DNA from: Bradyrhizobiaceae bacterium
GTDB taxonomy: Bacteria > Pseudomonadota > Alphaproteobacteria > Rhizobiales > Xanthobacteraceae
Reading direction: 5' to 3'
Assembly: GCA_947481685.1 (NCBI GenBank)
Contig: CANKHA010000002.1
Location: forward strand, 124,001 to 188,000
DNA: 64,000 nt
Shown piece by piece: positions 30,505-39,708 of the stretch; position 1 is the stretch's first letter, and each line of letters opens with the position of its first letter. The notes under the pieces were generated by a model. The model did not search any database, was not told the DNA's origin, and worked only from the letters and a program-made list of their open reading frames with translations. The position numbers and the translations under genes are program-made.

Positions 30505-31433
30505 ATGCAGGATCAGGCTGTGGCACAGGCGCAAAAAATCGCCGGCCAGGAACACTGGACGACACGAGACGGAGCCAAACTCTTCCTTTGGGAAAAATGC
30601 ATCGGCGATCCGGCCAGGGCCAAAGGCGTTGTGCTGTTCGTGCACGGCTCATCGATGGCGTCGCAGCCAACCTTCGATCTGCAAGTGCCGGGCCGGCCGG
30701 ACTCCTCGGTCATGGAGTGGTTCGCCAAGCTTGGTTACGACACCTGGTGCACTGACAGCGAGGGTTACGGCCGCTCCACCAAGGACCGCGACAACAATGC
30801 CGACATTTCCCGCGGCGCCGACGATCTTGCGGCGGTGGTGAATACATCCGCAAACTGCGTGGTGCGAAACCACTCCTGGTCTACGGCATTTCTTCCGGCG
30901 CGCTGAAGGCGGCCTTGTTCGCGCAGCGGCATCCGGAAATGGTGGGACGCCTGGCGCTCGACGCCATGGTCTGGACCGGCGAAGGCAGCCCGACGCTAGA
31001 AGAGCGCAAGAAAAAGCTCGCGGACTTCCAGTCGAAGAACCGCCGGCCGATCGACAAAGCGTTCGTGCATTCGATCTTTACGCGCGACCATCCCGGCACA
31101 GCCGATCAGGCCACGGTCAATGCTTTCGCCGATGCGATTCTGGCCCTCGACGATTCCGTGCCGACCGGCACTTACGTCGATATGTGCTCGAAGCTGCCGG
31201 TGGTCGATCCGGAAAAGATCGCCATGCCGACGATTGTCATGCGCGGCCAATGGGACGGCATTGCGGGCATCGACGACCTTTTGGAGTTCTTTAAGCGCCT
31301 GCCCTCACCCGACAAGCATTTCTCGGTGATGCCCGGCATCTCGCACGCGAGCTTCCAGCAGAAGAACTACACGATGGTTTATCACATCCTGCTGAGTTTC
31401 TTCGCGCAGCCTGAGCCGGCGTATCGCGGCTAG
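30505..31433 (+). pseudogene. Alpha/beta hydrolase broken by a single-base deletion
   Basis: The ATG at 30505 follows AAAGGTGAGGACT and opens an alpha/beta hydrolase of about 309 residues when repaired. The first part has VLFVHGSSMAS (oxyanion region) and continues to DDLAAVV. One base is missing between 30839 and 30840; after inserting it the frame goes on as EYIRKLRGAKPLLVYGISSGALKA-type sequence to the stop at 31433. The nucleophile motif GISSG, the acid (RGQWDGI) and the histidine (MPGISHAS) are all preserved. No other lesion is visible, so this is either a very recent pseudogene or a sequencing error. The substrate is unknown. Confidence 0.8.
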
Positions 31434-31795
31434 GCTTTCTTCGGCCGGTAGGTACAGGCCTCGCCGCAGCTGTCGCGGTAAATGCTGACACGCGAGATCG
31501 GCCCTACGGCCGAAAGTTCTTCGGAGATGAAACGGGCGAGGTTTTCCAGCGTCGGCTTGCCGAGGCCTTCGATCTTGTTCAGCAGCTTGTGGTCGAGCCG
31601 CTTGCGGATTGCGAGGACCGCGGCATCCAGCCGCCCAAGGTCGAGCACCATACCGGTTACGGGATCCGGTGTGCCCTCCACGCCCACCTCGGCGCGAAAG
31701 GAATGGCCGTGGACCTCTTCGGCAGTGGCGCCGAGCGTCGTGCCGCTCAGCGTGTGCGCGGCATCGAAATAAAACGATTTTGTCACTTCCCACAT
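31430..31795 (-). CDS. queD: 6-carboxytetrahydropterin synthase-like protein (QueD family)
   Basis: PTPS-fold enzyme, 121 residues, expected to make 6-carboxy-tetrahydropterin from dihydroneopterin triphosphate in queuosine synthesis. Zinc ligands are His14 (FDAAHTL), His29 and His31 (EEVHGHSF); RLDHKLLN and the C-terminal RDSCGEACTY are also family-like. The catalytic cysteine that lies four residues before HGH in E. coli QueD is absent: the residue is Ala25, followed by Glu26 and Glu27. The start overlaps the queE stop by one base (TGATG), supporting joint function. The alternative is a PTPS-III-like enzyme with another pterin role. Confidence 0.85.
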   Translation of the reverse strand: MWEVTKSFYFDAAHTLSGTTLGATAEEVHGHSFRAEVGVEGTPDPVTGMVLDLGRLDAAVLAIRKRLDHKLLNKIEGLGKPTLENLARFISEELSAVGPISRVSIYRDSCGEACTYRPKKA

Positions 31796-32430
31796 CAACG
31801 AATTCCCAAAGTCTTGTGCGTCTGCAGGCTCAATCGCCAGCCCGGATGTTTCAGGCAATAAGCGACGGCCTTGCTGGTGTTTTCCTGCGCGTCCGGCCCA
31901 TCCATCGGTTGAAGCGAAAAGCGCTCAAAGGCAAGGGCTGAAAAGTCTTCCGGCGGCGCATCCGGCTGCGGATAGACCAGTTTCAATTCATGCCCCGCTT
32001 TCACGCGCAACTCGGTGCCGGCCTTGGGACTGACGCAGAGCCAGTCGAGGCCCGAAGGCGGATCGATGGTGCCGTTGGTTTCCACCGCCACCGCAAAGCC
32101 ATGGCGATGCAAGGCGTCAATCAATGCGGCATCGACCTGCAGCAAGGGCTCGCCACCCGTAAGCACCACCCAGCGGCTAGCTTTTCCGCCGCCCCACTCG
32201 TCCGCAATGGCGCTCGCAAGGGCTTCGGCGTCGGCGTAGCGCCCGCCACGGGTCCCATCCATGCCGACAAAGTCAGTGTCGCAGAACCGGCATTGGGCAT
32301 CGTACCGGTCGGCTTCCTTGCCAGACCAGAGATTGCAACCGGTAAAACGGCAAAACACGGCCGCCCGTCCCGCATGAGCGCCTTCCCCCTGCAGGGTGAG
32401 AAAAATCTCTTTGACCGCGTAACTCACCAC
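31795..32430 (-). CDS. queE: 7-carboxy-7-deazaguanine synthase
   Basis: Radical SAM enzyme that converts 6-carboxytetrahydropterin to CDG, the second step of the 7-deazaguanine pathway. In 211 residues the N-terminus (VKEIFLTLQGEGAHAGR) is typical. The cluster ligands follow the unusual CX14CX2C spacing known in QueE (Cys32, Cys47, Cys50). The GGEPLLQVD motif binds SAM. It precedes queD with a one-base overlap. queC and queF are not in the window. Confidence 0.94.
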   Translation of the reverse strand: MVSYAVKEIFLTLQGEGAHAGRAAVFCRFTGCNLWSGKEADRYDAQCRFCDTDFVGMDGTRGGRYADAEALASAIADEWGGGKASRWVVLTGGEPLLQVDAALIDALHRHGFAVAVETNGTIDPPSGLDWLCVSPKAGTELRVKAGHELKLVYPQPDAPPEDFSALAFERFSLQPMDGPDAQENTSKAVAYCLKHPGWRLSLQTHKTLGIR

Positions 32431-32704
32431 CGAAAAACCTCTGGAACGGGATGAAGGCCCTTATCTAGGCAACTGGATTTACAATTCAAATCGATTTTGC
32501 TGGTGCGCTATTTCAGCGGCAGGCGTGTTTAACGGCTCCGGCAAGGGGCAATTGTCCGTGGGCAACGGTATAAACGAGGAATTGAGGCCTGCAACCGCGG
32601 GGTGCCGTGGTCCGGGGCGATTGTCGCCTGAGCAGAGTCTTATCGCTGGGCGACAGGACTGACGCCTGCACGGATCTGGGGATGCCAATTTTCAGATATG
32701 AAAA

Positions 32705-32781
<77 letters not shown>

Positions 32782-32892
32782 GAAGCGTCCGCCGGACTTA
32801 AAGGCCGTCCCCTGCCAAGTCAAGAAGCGCGGCTGATTGCCGGAAAATCGGCACCGCGGATGCCTATATCCGTCTTATTTACAGGCTTTTTC

Positions 32893-32922
32893 TTGTTCGC
32901 GATTCAAGAAACCCCCTATTTT
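32893..32922 (+). promoter_or_regulatory. Candidate promoter of the HU-family gene
   Basis: TTGTTC (32893-32898) and TATTTT (32917-32922) are 18 bp apart in an AT-richer stretch, 90 bp upstream of the ATG at 33013. Downstream, a 7-bp inverted repeat GCGGGGT / ACCCCGC (32941-32969) lies in the expected leader. Both are weak predictions. Confidence 0.35.
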
Positions 32923-33012
32923 TCTCGAAGAATCGATGGTGCGGGGTAGCCGAATCGCTTAAACCCCGCGTCGTAGGCTAGTTTCTTGAGCCCATCTGAG
33001 GAGGACCCATCG

Positions 33013-33312
33013 ATGGCAACCAAACCCGCAGCAGTCGCCACAGTCACCACCAAGCATCTCGCGGCGAAGCTTGCCGAAGATCATGAGATGTCCAAGAAGC
33101 AGACTGAAGCGATCCTGGGCGACCTCATCGCTCTGATCACCAAGCACCTGAAGAAGGGCGACCGCATTCGTATCGGCGGCCTCGGCATTCTCGTCGTGCG
33201 CAAGCGCGCCGCCCGCATGGGCCGCAACCCGGCCACCGGCGAAGCTATCCAGATTAAGGCCAGCAAGAAGGTTGCCTTCCGCGCTGCCAAGGATCTCAAG
33301 GAAGCCGTCTAG
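33013..33312 (+). CDS. HU-family DNA-binding protein (variant)
   Basis: A 99-residue histone-like protein. The ATG follows GAGGAGGACCCATCG. After an Ala/Val/Thr-rich lead (MATKPAAVATVTTKHLAAKL) it has the HU/IHF fold, with the KKGDRIRIGGLGILVVRKRA core and the DNA-contacting arm RMGRNPATGEAIQIKASKKV. It differs from the standard HU encoded 1.2 kb away (34249-34524) by the N-terminal extension and a more basic body; this variant is common in Bradyrhizobium-type genomes. A hairpin at 33326-33350 follows. Confidence 0.92.
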   Translation: MATKPAAVATVTTKHLAAKLAEDHEMSKKQTEAILGDLIALITKHLKKGDRIRIGGLGILVVRKRAARMGRNPATGEAIQIKASKKVAFRAAKDLKEAV

Positions 33313-33325
33313 TCATTTCAACTGT

Positions 33326-33350
33326 GGGCCTCGCGAAAAACGCGGGGCCC
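33326..33350 (+). terminator. Hairpin between convergent genes
   Basis: GGGCCTCGCG / CGCGGGGCCC forms a 10-bp stem with one T-G pair and an AAAAA loop, 13 bp after the HU-variant stop and 4 bp before the nucleosidase stop on the other strand. There is no T run, so it is a weak or bidirectional terminator. Confidence 0.45.
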
Positions 33351-33354
33351 ATGT

Positions 33355-34065
33355 CTATCGCTTCGCGAAGCGCAGATGCTCAGCCTTCCAGTGCGGCGGC
33401 ATTTGAACCAAATCGTCCCTGACGATCTGACCCTGCACCAGACGCCTTTTGATCTCGGCGACAGCTGCCGCAAGATGGCGATCAATCACCGGCAACAGCG
33501 CGGTCCATTCGACCAGTTCGCCGGTCAGCGGTTTAGCGCCGTCGCTGATACCCTTGAACCCGATCACCGGAACACCAAACGCCATCGCAACATCGTTGAT
33601 GGCGGAGTATTCCATGTCGGCCATATCGGCGCCGGTTGGCGTGTGGTCGCTGACAACATTTGCGCCACTGCTGCATGACGCCGACGGAAAATCCGGCATG
33701 AGAGGCGCTGACTCGATCCGGAGCGGATGGGGGCAAAATGGCGTCTGTCCTTTCGGAAAGCCAAAAGCGCTGGCGTCCATGTCCCTGTAAGCCGAACTCG
33801 AGACGCGATAGACGGCGCCCTGCTCCAGGGTCGCGCTGCCGGCCGACCCGAGATTGATGATCACTTCTGGAAGGCTACTACCGGCGCCCAGATCGGCGAG
33901 CGCATGCGTCAATGCGGTAGCAGCCTTCACAGGGCCTACGCCCGTGATCAGCGGCCTGATGGCCAGCTGCCTGAGGTGAGCGCCGTATTCAAGCTCGGTG
34001 GCCATGACCATAAGCGCGGTCACGCCTTCACCCAGCGGATAGAGGTAGTCCTGGTAGCGCGGCAT
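33355..34065 (-). CDS. 5'-methylthioadenosine/S-adenosylhomocysteine nucleosidase-like protein
   Basis: A purine-nucleoside phosphorylase fold enzyme, 236 residues. It has ITGVGPVKAATAL near the N-terminus, IINLGSAGS, the MEYSAI segment with the substrate-binding Met-Glu, and the GISDGAK motif with the catalytic aspartate. These fit MTA/SAH nucleosidases, which salvage the products of SAM metabolism. The ATG at 34065 is 15 bp after the 3' end of tRNA-Val on the same strand and has only a poor ribosome binding site (CGGACG). The frame runs back into the tRNA, so earlier starts are not credible. Confidence 0.8.
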   Translation of the reverse strand: MPRYQDYLYPLGEGVTALMVMATELEYGAHLRQLAIRPLITGVGPVKAATALTHALADLGAGSSLPEVIINLGSAGSATLEQGAVYRVSSSAYRDMDASAFGFPKGQTPFCPHPLRIESAPLMPDFPSASCSSGANVVSDHTPTGADMADMEYSAINDVAMAFGVPVIGFKGISDGAKPLTGELVEWTALLPVIDRHLAAAVAEIKRRLVQGQIVRDDLVQMPPHWKAEHLRFAKR

Positions 34066-34080
34066 TCGGGCGTCCGAAAG

Positions 34081-34156
34081 TGGTAGGCGGTGACGGGCTC
34101 GAACCGCCGACATCCTGCGTGTAAAGCAGGCGCTCTACCAACTGAGCTAACCGCCC
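34081..34156 (-). tRNA. tRNA-Val (TAC)
   Basis: A 76-nt cloverleaf on the minus strand starting GGGCGGTTAGCTCAGTTGG. The anticodon loop TTTACAC gives anticodon TAC. The T loop GGTTCGAGCCC is canonical and CCA is encoded. The position downstream of hupB is conserved in the order. Confidence 0.97.
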
Positions 34157-34199
34157 TCACCTTCCCTTTATCGCTTAGCGCGGATCCCGCAAAATGAAA

Positions 34200-34226
34200 A
34201 CGCCCCCGCAGGGGGTGCGGGGGCGT
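34200..34226 (-). terminator. hupB terminator
   Basis: A GC-rich stem CGCCCCCGCA / TGCGGGGGCG with a five-base loop is followed on the minus strand by TTTTCATTTT. It lies 22 bp after the hupB stop. Confidence 0.85.
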
Positions 34227-34248
34227 CAGTACCCATCGTCGTGGCAGA

Positions 34249-34524
34249 TTACCTGTTCACCGCCTCTTTCAGCCCTTTGCCGGCGGAAAAACGGGGACGC
34301 TTCGCGGCCTTGATCTTGACCGGATTGCCGGTGCGCGGATCGCGGCCTTCACGCGCTGCACGCTTCACCACGCGAAAATTACCAAAGCCCATGATTTTGA
34401 CTTCGTCGCCACGCTTGAGCGTCGAGGTTATGGCGTCGAAAGTCGCCTCTACCGCCGTCGCCGCGGCGGTCTTTGTCATCTGAGCTTTGCCGGCCACAGC
34501 AGCGATAAGTTCGTTCTTGGTCAT
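34249..34524 (-). CDS. hupB: DNA-binding protein HU
   Basis: A 91-residue HU homolog. The N-terminus is MTKNELIAAVAGKAQMTKTA and the arm contains GRDPRTGNPVKIKAAKRPRF with the conserved proline. It lies downstream of lon, as in most proteobacteria. An inverted repeat CTTCCG-N6-CGGAAG (34567-34584) is 42 bp upstream of the ATG and may be an operator. Confidence 0.96.
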   Translation of the reverse strand: MTKNELIAAVAGKAQMTKTAAATAVEATFDAITSTLKRGDEVKIMGFGNFRVVKRAAREGRDPRTGNPVKIKAAKRPRFSAGKGLKEAVNR

Positions 34525-34630
34525 CGAACCAACCTTTCCTGTGATGCCTTCGAATCAACGGCATTCCTTCCGTTGTGACGGAAGCGTTTGCTCAAATGCC
34601 CCTGTTGGCAAGTGATTCGTGGCCCAAAAG

Positions 34631-34661
34631 GAAACGGCGGCGCTTGGGGCGCCGCCGTTTC
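34631..34661 (-). terminator. lon terminator
   Basis: A 13-bp perfect stem GAAACGGCGGCGC / GCGCCGCCGTTTC with a five-base loop, 19 bp after the lon stop, followed by CCTTTTGG on the minus strand. Confidence 0.8.
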
Positions 34662-34680
34662 AACTCATCAACCGCTACTG

Positions 34681-37104
34681 TTAGTGCGCGGTCAAAGTCG
34701 GATCTTCAGGCTTGTCGGCCGGCTTGGCGACTGCGGGCTCTTCCCACACGATCGGCTCAGGCTTGCGCACGAGCGCGTTCGCCAGCACCTCATCCATGCG
34801 CGCTACCGGGATGATGTTGAGACCGCTTTTGATGCTCTCGTTAACATCGACGAGATCTTTGGCGTTCTCTTCCGGTATCAGCACAGTCTTGATGCCGCCG
34901 CGTTGCGCGGCAAGCAGCTTCTCCTTCAGGCCACCGATCGGAAACACACGGCCACGCAGCGTGATCTCGCCTGTCATGGCGACATCCTTGCGGACCGGTA
35001 TCCCCGTCATCACCGAGACGATGGCGGTGACCATGGCGACGCCGGCAGACGGTCCATCCTTCGGCGTCGCGCCTTCCGGCACGTGCACGTGGATGTCGCG
35101 CTTGTCGAACAGCGGAGGCTCGATGCCGAAATCAACCGCACGCGAGCGAACGTAAGACGCCGCCGCCGAGATCGACTCCTTCATCACGTCCCGCAAGTTG
35201 CCGGTTACGGTCATCTTGCCCTTGCCCGGCATCATCGCCGCTTCAATCGTGAGCAGTTCGCCACCAACCTCGGTCCAGGCGAGGCCGGTAACAACGCCGA
35301 TCTGATCGGTATCCTCGACCTGGCCATACCGGTACTTCGGCACGCCCAGATAATCCTCAAGGTTGGCGTCGGTCACCTTCACCGACTTCTTCTTGGTGAT
35401 CATCAGCTCCTTCACCGCCTTGCGGATCAGGGTCGAAAGTTCGCGCTCAAGATTACGCACGCCCGCTTCCCGCGTGTAACGGCGGATCATCCGCAGCAAT
35501 GCGTCGTCTTCGATCGTCCATTCCTTCACATCCAGACCATGCTTCTGGACAGCGTGCGGAATGAGATGCTTGCGCGCGATCTCGAGCTTTTCATCCTCGG
35601 TGTAGCCGGCGATCCGGATGAGCTCCATGCGGTCCATCAAGGGCGCAGGAATATTCAGCGTGTTCGCCGTGGTGATGAACATCACGTTCGACAGATCGTA
35701 ATCCACCTCGAGATAGTGGTCGCTGAACGTGCTGTTCTGCTCCGGATCCAGAACTTCCAGCAAGGCCGACGACGGATCGCCGCGGAAATCCGAGCCCATC
35801 TTGTCGATCTCGTCGAGCAGGAAGAGCGGATTCGACGTCTTTGCCTTGCGCATCGACTGGATGATCTTGCCGGGCATCGAACCGATATAGGTCCGGCGAT
35901 GCCCGCGGATCTCCGCCTCGTCGCGCACGCCGCCGAGCGAGACGCGAACAAATTCACGACCCGTCGCTTTCGCGATCGACTTGCCAAGCGAGGTCTTGCC
36001 CACGCCGGGAGGTCCGACCAGACACAGGATCGGGCCGGTCAGCTTGTTGGCCCGCTGCTGCACGGCGAGATACTCGACGATGCGCTCCTTGACCTTCTCC
36101 AGGCCAAAGTGATCCTGATCCAGCACATCCTGCGCCAGCTTAAGATCCTTTTTGACCTTGCTCTTCTTGTTCCACGGAATGGACAAGATCCAGTCGAGGT
36201 AGTTGCGCACGACGGTTGCTTCCGCAGACATCGGAGACATCTGCCTGAGCTTCTTGAGCTCATGCATCGCCTTCTCGCGAGCTTCCTTCGAGAGCTTGGT
36301 CTTCTTGATCTTGTCCTCGAGCTCAGCAAGCTCATCCTTGCCTTCCTCGTCGCCGAGTTCCTTCTGGATGGCCTTCATCTGCTCGTTGAGATAGTACTCG
36401 CGCTGGGTCTTCTCCATCTGGCGCTTTACGCGCGTGCGAATGCGCTTCTCGACCTGCAGCACGGAGATTTCACTCTCCATCAGGTTGAGAACCTTTTCCA
36501 AACGCTCCGTGACAACGGGCATCTCAAGGATGCCCTGCTTGTCGAGGATCTTGACAGCGAGATGCGAAGCCACGGTATCCGCGAGCTTGGCGTAGTCCTC
36601 AATCTGCTGGACGACGCCGACAACCTCGGGCGACACTTTCTTGTTGAGCTTCACATACCCTTCGAACTCGGTGATCACCGAGCGCGCCATGGCTTCCGCT
36701 TCGACGGGATCGCCGACGGTGTCGCCGATCACGACGGCATCAGCCTCGTAGTATTCGCTGCGGTCGGTATATTTGAGAACCTTCGCGCGCTCAGCGCCTT
36801 CGACCAGCACCTTCACGGTGCCGTCGGGCAGCTTCAGCAGCTGCAGCACGCTCGCGAGCGTTCCCGTCTCGAAGATCGATTCCGGCGGCGGGTCGTCGTC
36901 GGAGGCGTTCTTCTGCGTGGCGAGCATGATGAAAGTATCGGAACGCATCACCTCTTCGAGGGCGCGGATGGATTTTTCGCGACCAACGAACAGCGGCACG
37001 ATCATGTGCGGGAAAACGACGATGTCGCGCAGCGGCAACACCGGATAAGCCCGGGTTTCACCGGGAACGAGAGGTGGGCGGGGTTTTCCTGAAGGCGTGG
37101 TCAT
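34681..37104 (-). CDS. lon: ATP-dependent protease La (Lon)
   Basis: Cytosolic ATP-dependent serine protease for misfolded and regulatory proteins, 807 residues. The N-terminal substrate domain begins [20 protein letters not shown]. The AAA+ module has Walker [16 protein letters not shown] and [10 protein letters not shown]. The Ser-Lys catalytic region includes [14 protein letters not shown] near residue 683. I chose the ATG at 37104 ([13 protein letters not shown]), the family-like start; the frame is open 20 codons upstream. A heat-shock type promoter candidate lies about 180 bp upstream. Confidence 0.98.
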   Translation of the reverse strand: MTTPSGKPRPPLVPGETRAYPVLPLRDIVVFPHMIVPLFVGREKSIRALEEVMRSDTFIMLATQKNASDDDPPPESIFETGTLASVLQLLKLPDGTVKVLVEGAERAKVLKYTDRSEYYEADAVVIGDTVGDPVEAEAMARSVITEFEGYVKLNKKVSPEVVGVVQQIEDYAKLADTVASHLAVKILDKQGILEMPVVTERLEKVLNLMESEISVLQVEKRIRTRVKRQMEKTQREYYLNEQMKAIQKELGDEEGKDELAELEDKIKKTKLSKEAREKAMHELKKLRQMSPMSAEATVVRNYLDWILSIPWNKKSKVKKDLKLAQDVLDQDHFGLEKVKERIVEYLAVQQRANKLTGPILCLVGPPGVGKTSLGKSIAKATGREFVRVSLGGVRDEAEIRGHRRTYIGSMPGKIIQSMRKAKTSNPLFLLDEIDKMGSDFRGDPSSALLEVLDPEQNSTFSDHYLEVDYDLSNVMFITTANTLNIPAPLMDRMELIRIAGYTEDEKLEIARKHLIPHAVQKHGLDVKEWTIEDDALLRMIRRYTREAGVRNLERELSTLIRKAVKELMITKKKSVKVTDANLEDYLGVPKYRYGQVEDTDQIGVVTGLAWTEVGGELLTIEAAMMPGKGKMTVTGNLRDVMKESISAAASYVRSRAVDFGIEPPLFDKRDIHVHVPEGATPKDGPSAGVAMVTAIVSVMTGIPVRKDVAMTGEITLRGRVFPIGGLKEKLLAAQRGGIKTVLIPEENAKDLVDVNESIKSGLNIIPVARMDEVLANALVRKPEPIVWEEPAVAKPADKPEDPTLTAH

Positions 37105-37415
37105 GGTGCCCAAAGTCCTGTTGTTGTGCCCCTTAATCGCAGCCCGCAGGATGCGCTGCCGCAATCAAGTGCCGTTATGCCGGGAGGGACACGGTTGAAC
37201 GAACCGTGCGCCAAGGGGCGGGTACGAAACCCTGCCCGGGGAGGGTCTTCACGCAAACTTCGTACGTTGCATATTAGGTGGAGATGGGGTGCCCCGGTGT
37301 CAAGCAAGCCTGTCCTTTCAAGTAAATAGGCTGCTGCGGCGGGGATCGGGCTCACCCACTTGTTACGAATCGACGGTCCTTAAATGGATTCTCGAAGCGA
37401 TCCTCGGGCCGCCGA
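37105..37415. other. clpX-lon intergenic region
   Basis: A 311-bp gap between clpX and lon (both minus strand). It contains the lon promoter candidate at 37282-37308. No open frame or RNA gene is supported, and I see no clear clpX terminator. Confidence 0.4.
37282..37308 (-). promoter_or_regulatory. Candidate heat-shock (sigma-32) promoter of lon
   Basis: Reading the minus strand, CTTGCTT (37302-37308), a 12-bp spacer and CCCCATCT (37282-37289) match the RpoH pattern CTTGAAA-N11 to 16-CCCCATNT except for two bases in the -35. lon is a known RpoH-dependent gene in other bacteria. Confidence 0.5.
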
Positions 37416-38690
37416 TCAGGCGCTTTGGCTGCCTTCGCCGGTGCGATCCGCCCGGTCGGCGTAAATGTAGAGCGGTCGCGCGGTACCTTCGACCACCTCG
37501 CGGGAGATCACGACCTCCTCCACGCCTTCCAGACCGGGAAGGTCGAACATGGTGTCGAGCAGGATACTCTCCATGATCGAGCGCAGGCCGCGGGCGCCCG
37601 TCTTGCGTTCGATCGCCTTGCGGGCGATCGCGCCGAGAGCTTCTTCGGCCAGCGTCAGATCCACGCTCTCCATCTCGAACAACCGCTGATACTGCTTCAC
37701 CAGCGCATTCTTCGGTTGGGTGAGGATAAGCTTGAGAGACGGCTCGTCCAGATCCTCAAGCGTCGCCACGACCGGCAGACGGCCGACGAATTCCGGGATG
37801 AGGCCGTACTTGAGCAAATCCTCAGGCTCGACTTCGCGGAAGATCTCACCCGCCTTGCGGTCTTCAGGCGCCCTCACCTTGGCGGAGAAGCCGATCGAGG
37901 TGGAACGGCCACGGCTGGAGATGATCTTCTCCAGGCCGGCGAAAGCGCCGCCGCAGACGAACAGAATGTTGGTCGTGTCGACCTGCAGGAATTCCTGCTG
38001 CGGATGCTTGCGCCCGCCCTGCGGCGGCACGGAGGCCACGGTGCCTTCCATGATCTTCAGCAACGCCTGCTGCACGCCCTCGCCCGAAACGTCGCGGGTG
38101 ATCGAAGGGTTGTCGGACTTGCGGGAAATCTTGTCGATCTCGTCGATATAGACAATGCCGCGCTGTGCACGCTCGACGTTGTAGTCGGCGGCTTGCAGCA
38201 GCTTCAGAATGATGTTTTCGACATCCTCACCGACGTACCCGGCTTCGGTCAGCGTCGTGGCGTCAGCCATCGTGAACGGCACGTCGAGGATGCGCGCAAG
38301 CGTCTGCGCCAGCAGCGTCTTGCCGGAACCGGTCGGACCGATCAGCAAGATGTTCGACTTCGCCAGTTCGAGATCGTTGTGCTTGGTCTGGTGATTGAGC
38401 CGCTTGTAGTGATTGTGAACGGCGACCGAGAGCACCTTCTTGGCGTGGTCCTGCCCAATCACATAATCGTCGAGAACTTTGCGGATTTCCTTCGGCGTCG
38501 GAATCCCGTCGCGCGATTTTACCAGCGAGGATTTGTTTTCCTCACGGATAATATCCATGCAGAGTTCAACGCATTCATCGCAGATGAAAACGGTCGGGCC
38601 CGCGATGAGCTTGCGAACCTCGTGCTGGCTCTTGCCGCAAAACGAGCAATAGAGCGTGTTCTTGGAATCACCGCCACCAACTTTGCTCAT
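37416..38690 (-). CDS. clpX: ATP-dependent Clp protease ATP-binding subunit ClpX
   Basis: AAA+ unfoldase partner of ClpP, 424 residues. The N-terminal zinc-binding domain has four cysteines ([10 protein letters not shown] and [10 protein letters not shown]). Walker A is [15 protein letters not shown]. The AAA+ second region has the arginine-finger and sensor motifs, and the C-terminus the [13 protein letters not shown] helix. Of two nearby ATGs (38696 and 38690) I use 38690, with GGAG six bases upstream and the family start [10 protein letters not shown]. Confidence 0.97.
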   Translation of the reverse strand: MSKVGGGDSKNTLYCSFCGKSQHEVRKLIAGPTVFICDECVELCMDIIREENKSSLVKSRDGIPTPKEIRKVLDDYVIGQDHAKKVLSVAVHNHYKRLNHQTKHNDLELAKSNILLIGPTGSGKTLLAQTLARILDVPFTMADATTLTEAGYVGEDVENIILKLLQAADYNVERAQRGIVYIDEIDKISRKSDNPSITRDVSGEGVQQALLKIMEGTVASVPPQGGRKHPQQEFLQVDTTNILFVCGGAFAGLEKIISSRGRSTSIGFSAKVRAPEDRKAGEIFREVEPEDLLKYGLIPEFVGRLPVVATLEDLDEPSLKLILTQPKNALVKQYQRLFEMESVDLTLAEEALGAIARKAIERKTGARGLRSIMESILLDTMFDLPGLEGVEEVVISREVVEGTARPLYIYADRADRTGEGSQSA

Positions 38691-38944
38691 TCCCATCTCC
38701 GTCCTAACGACCTTGCTCTTGCATGTTCGATGCCACGAGCGAGTCTCGCCTGCCGCAGTTGTACCGGAAACATGCTAAGAGTCCGATAATCAATAATCTA
38801 TAAACGATAACAAGCACCGAGTTTAAGGGCTTTTCCCACCGCAGGAAACCCGCCCCCTTCCCCATCCAGGTTCCCGAGTTTCAGCCGGATTAAGACCGAA
38901 TCAAGGTGAAGCCCGGCGAGTGCGCTAAAACGTGCCGCAAAGGC

Positions 38945-39577
38945 TCAACCCTTAAGCGACACCTCCTCTGTGCGCCTGTCGATAACCTTGTCCACAAGGC
39001 CAAAATCACGCGCCATTTCAGCGGTCATGAAGTAATCGCGTTCCAGTGCGTCCTCGATCTTCTTAAGGCTCTGGCCGGTGTGCTTCACGTACATCTCGTT
39101 CAGCCGCTTCTTCAGGTTCAATATCTCCTGGGCGTGCAGCATGATGTCGGTGGCCTGGCCCTGGAACCCGCCGGACGGCTGGTGGACCATGATGCGGGCG
39201 TTAGGCAGCGCGAAACGCATGCCTGCCGCGCCTGCAGTGAGGAGCAGCGAACCCATCGACGCCGCCTGGCCGATGCACAAGGTCGAAATGTCGGGGCGGA
39301 TGAATTGCATCGTGTCGTAAATCGCGAGGCCAGCCGTCACCAGGCCGCCTGGCGAATTGATGTAAATCGACAGTTCCTTTTTCGGATTTTCCGCTTCCAG
39401 GAACAGCAACTGCGCGACGATAACGGTCGCCATGCCATCTTCAATCGGGCCCGTGATGAAGATGATCCGCTCCTTCAGAAGGCGCGAATAAATGTCGTAG
39501 GAGCGCTCCCCACGGTTGGTCTGTTCGACCACCATCGGGACGAGATAGTTCATGTAGGTATCGACGGGATCGCGCAT
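38945..39577 (-). CDS. clpP: ATP-dependent Clp protease proteolytic subunit
   Basis: Serine protease subunit that forms the ClpP tetradecamer, 210 residues. The catalytic serine lies in [11 protein letters not shown] (about residue 108), the histidine in [11 protein letters not shown], and the aspartate in the [11 protein letters not shown] region. It is 254 bp upstream of clpX and downstream of tig, the usual tig-clpP-clpX-lon order. Confidence 0.97.
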   Translation of the reverse strand: MRDPVDTYMNYLVPMVVEQTNRGERSYDIYSRLLKERIIFITGPIEDGMATVIVAQLLFLEAENPKKELSIYINSPGGLVTAGLAIYDTMQFIRPDISTLCIGQAASMGSLLLTAGAAGMRFALPNARIMVHQPSGGFQGQATDIMLHAQEILNLKKRLNEMYVKHTGQSLKKIEDALERDYFMTAEMARDFGLVDKVIDRRTEEVSLKG

Positions 39578-39708
39578 CTGTCACCTGATATAGGGGGCTA
39601 AAGAAATATTGCCACCGGCGTCAGGCCGCATTTCTGCAGGCGACCGTGCACGCCGTTACACAAGGAATCACATCATATACGCCGCCGAGGCGGCGACCAA
39701 ACCACCAC

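Noticed and set aside
32479-32688. Open frame of 69 codons between queE and tRNA-Asp
   Set aside because: Pro/Arg-rich without similarity or ribosome binding site. I see nothing else supported in this 274-bp gap.
34588-37092. Long open frame of 834 codons on the plus strand opposite lon
   Set aside because: It mirrors lon codon by codon on the opposite strand of a high-GC gene, is rich in His/Arg/Asp, and has no family similarity or ribosome binding site.
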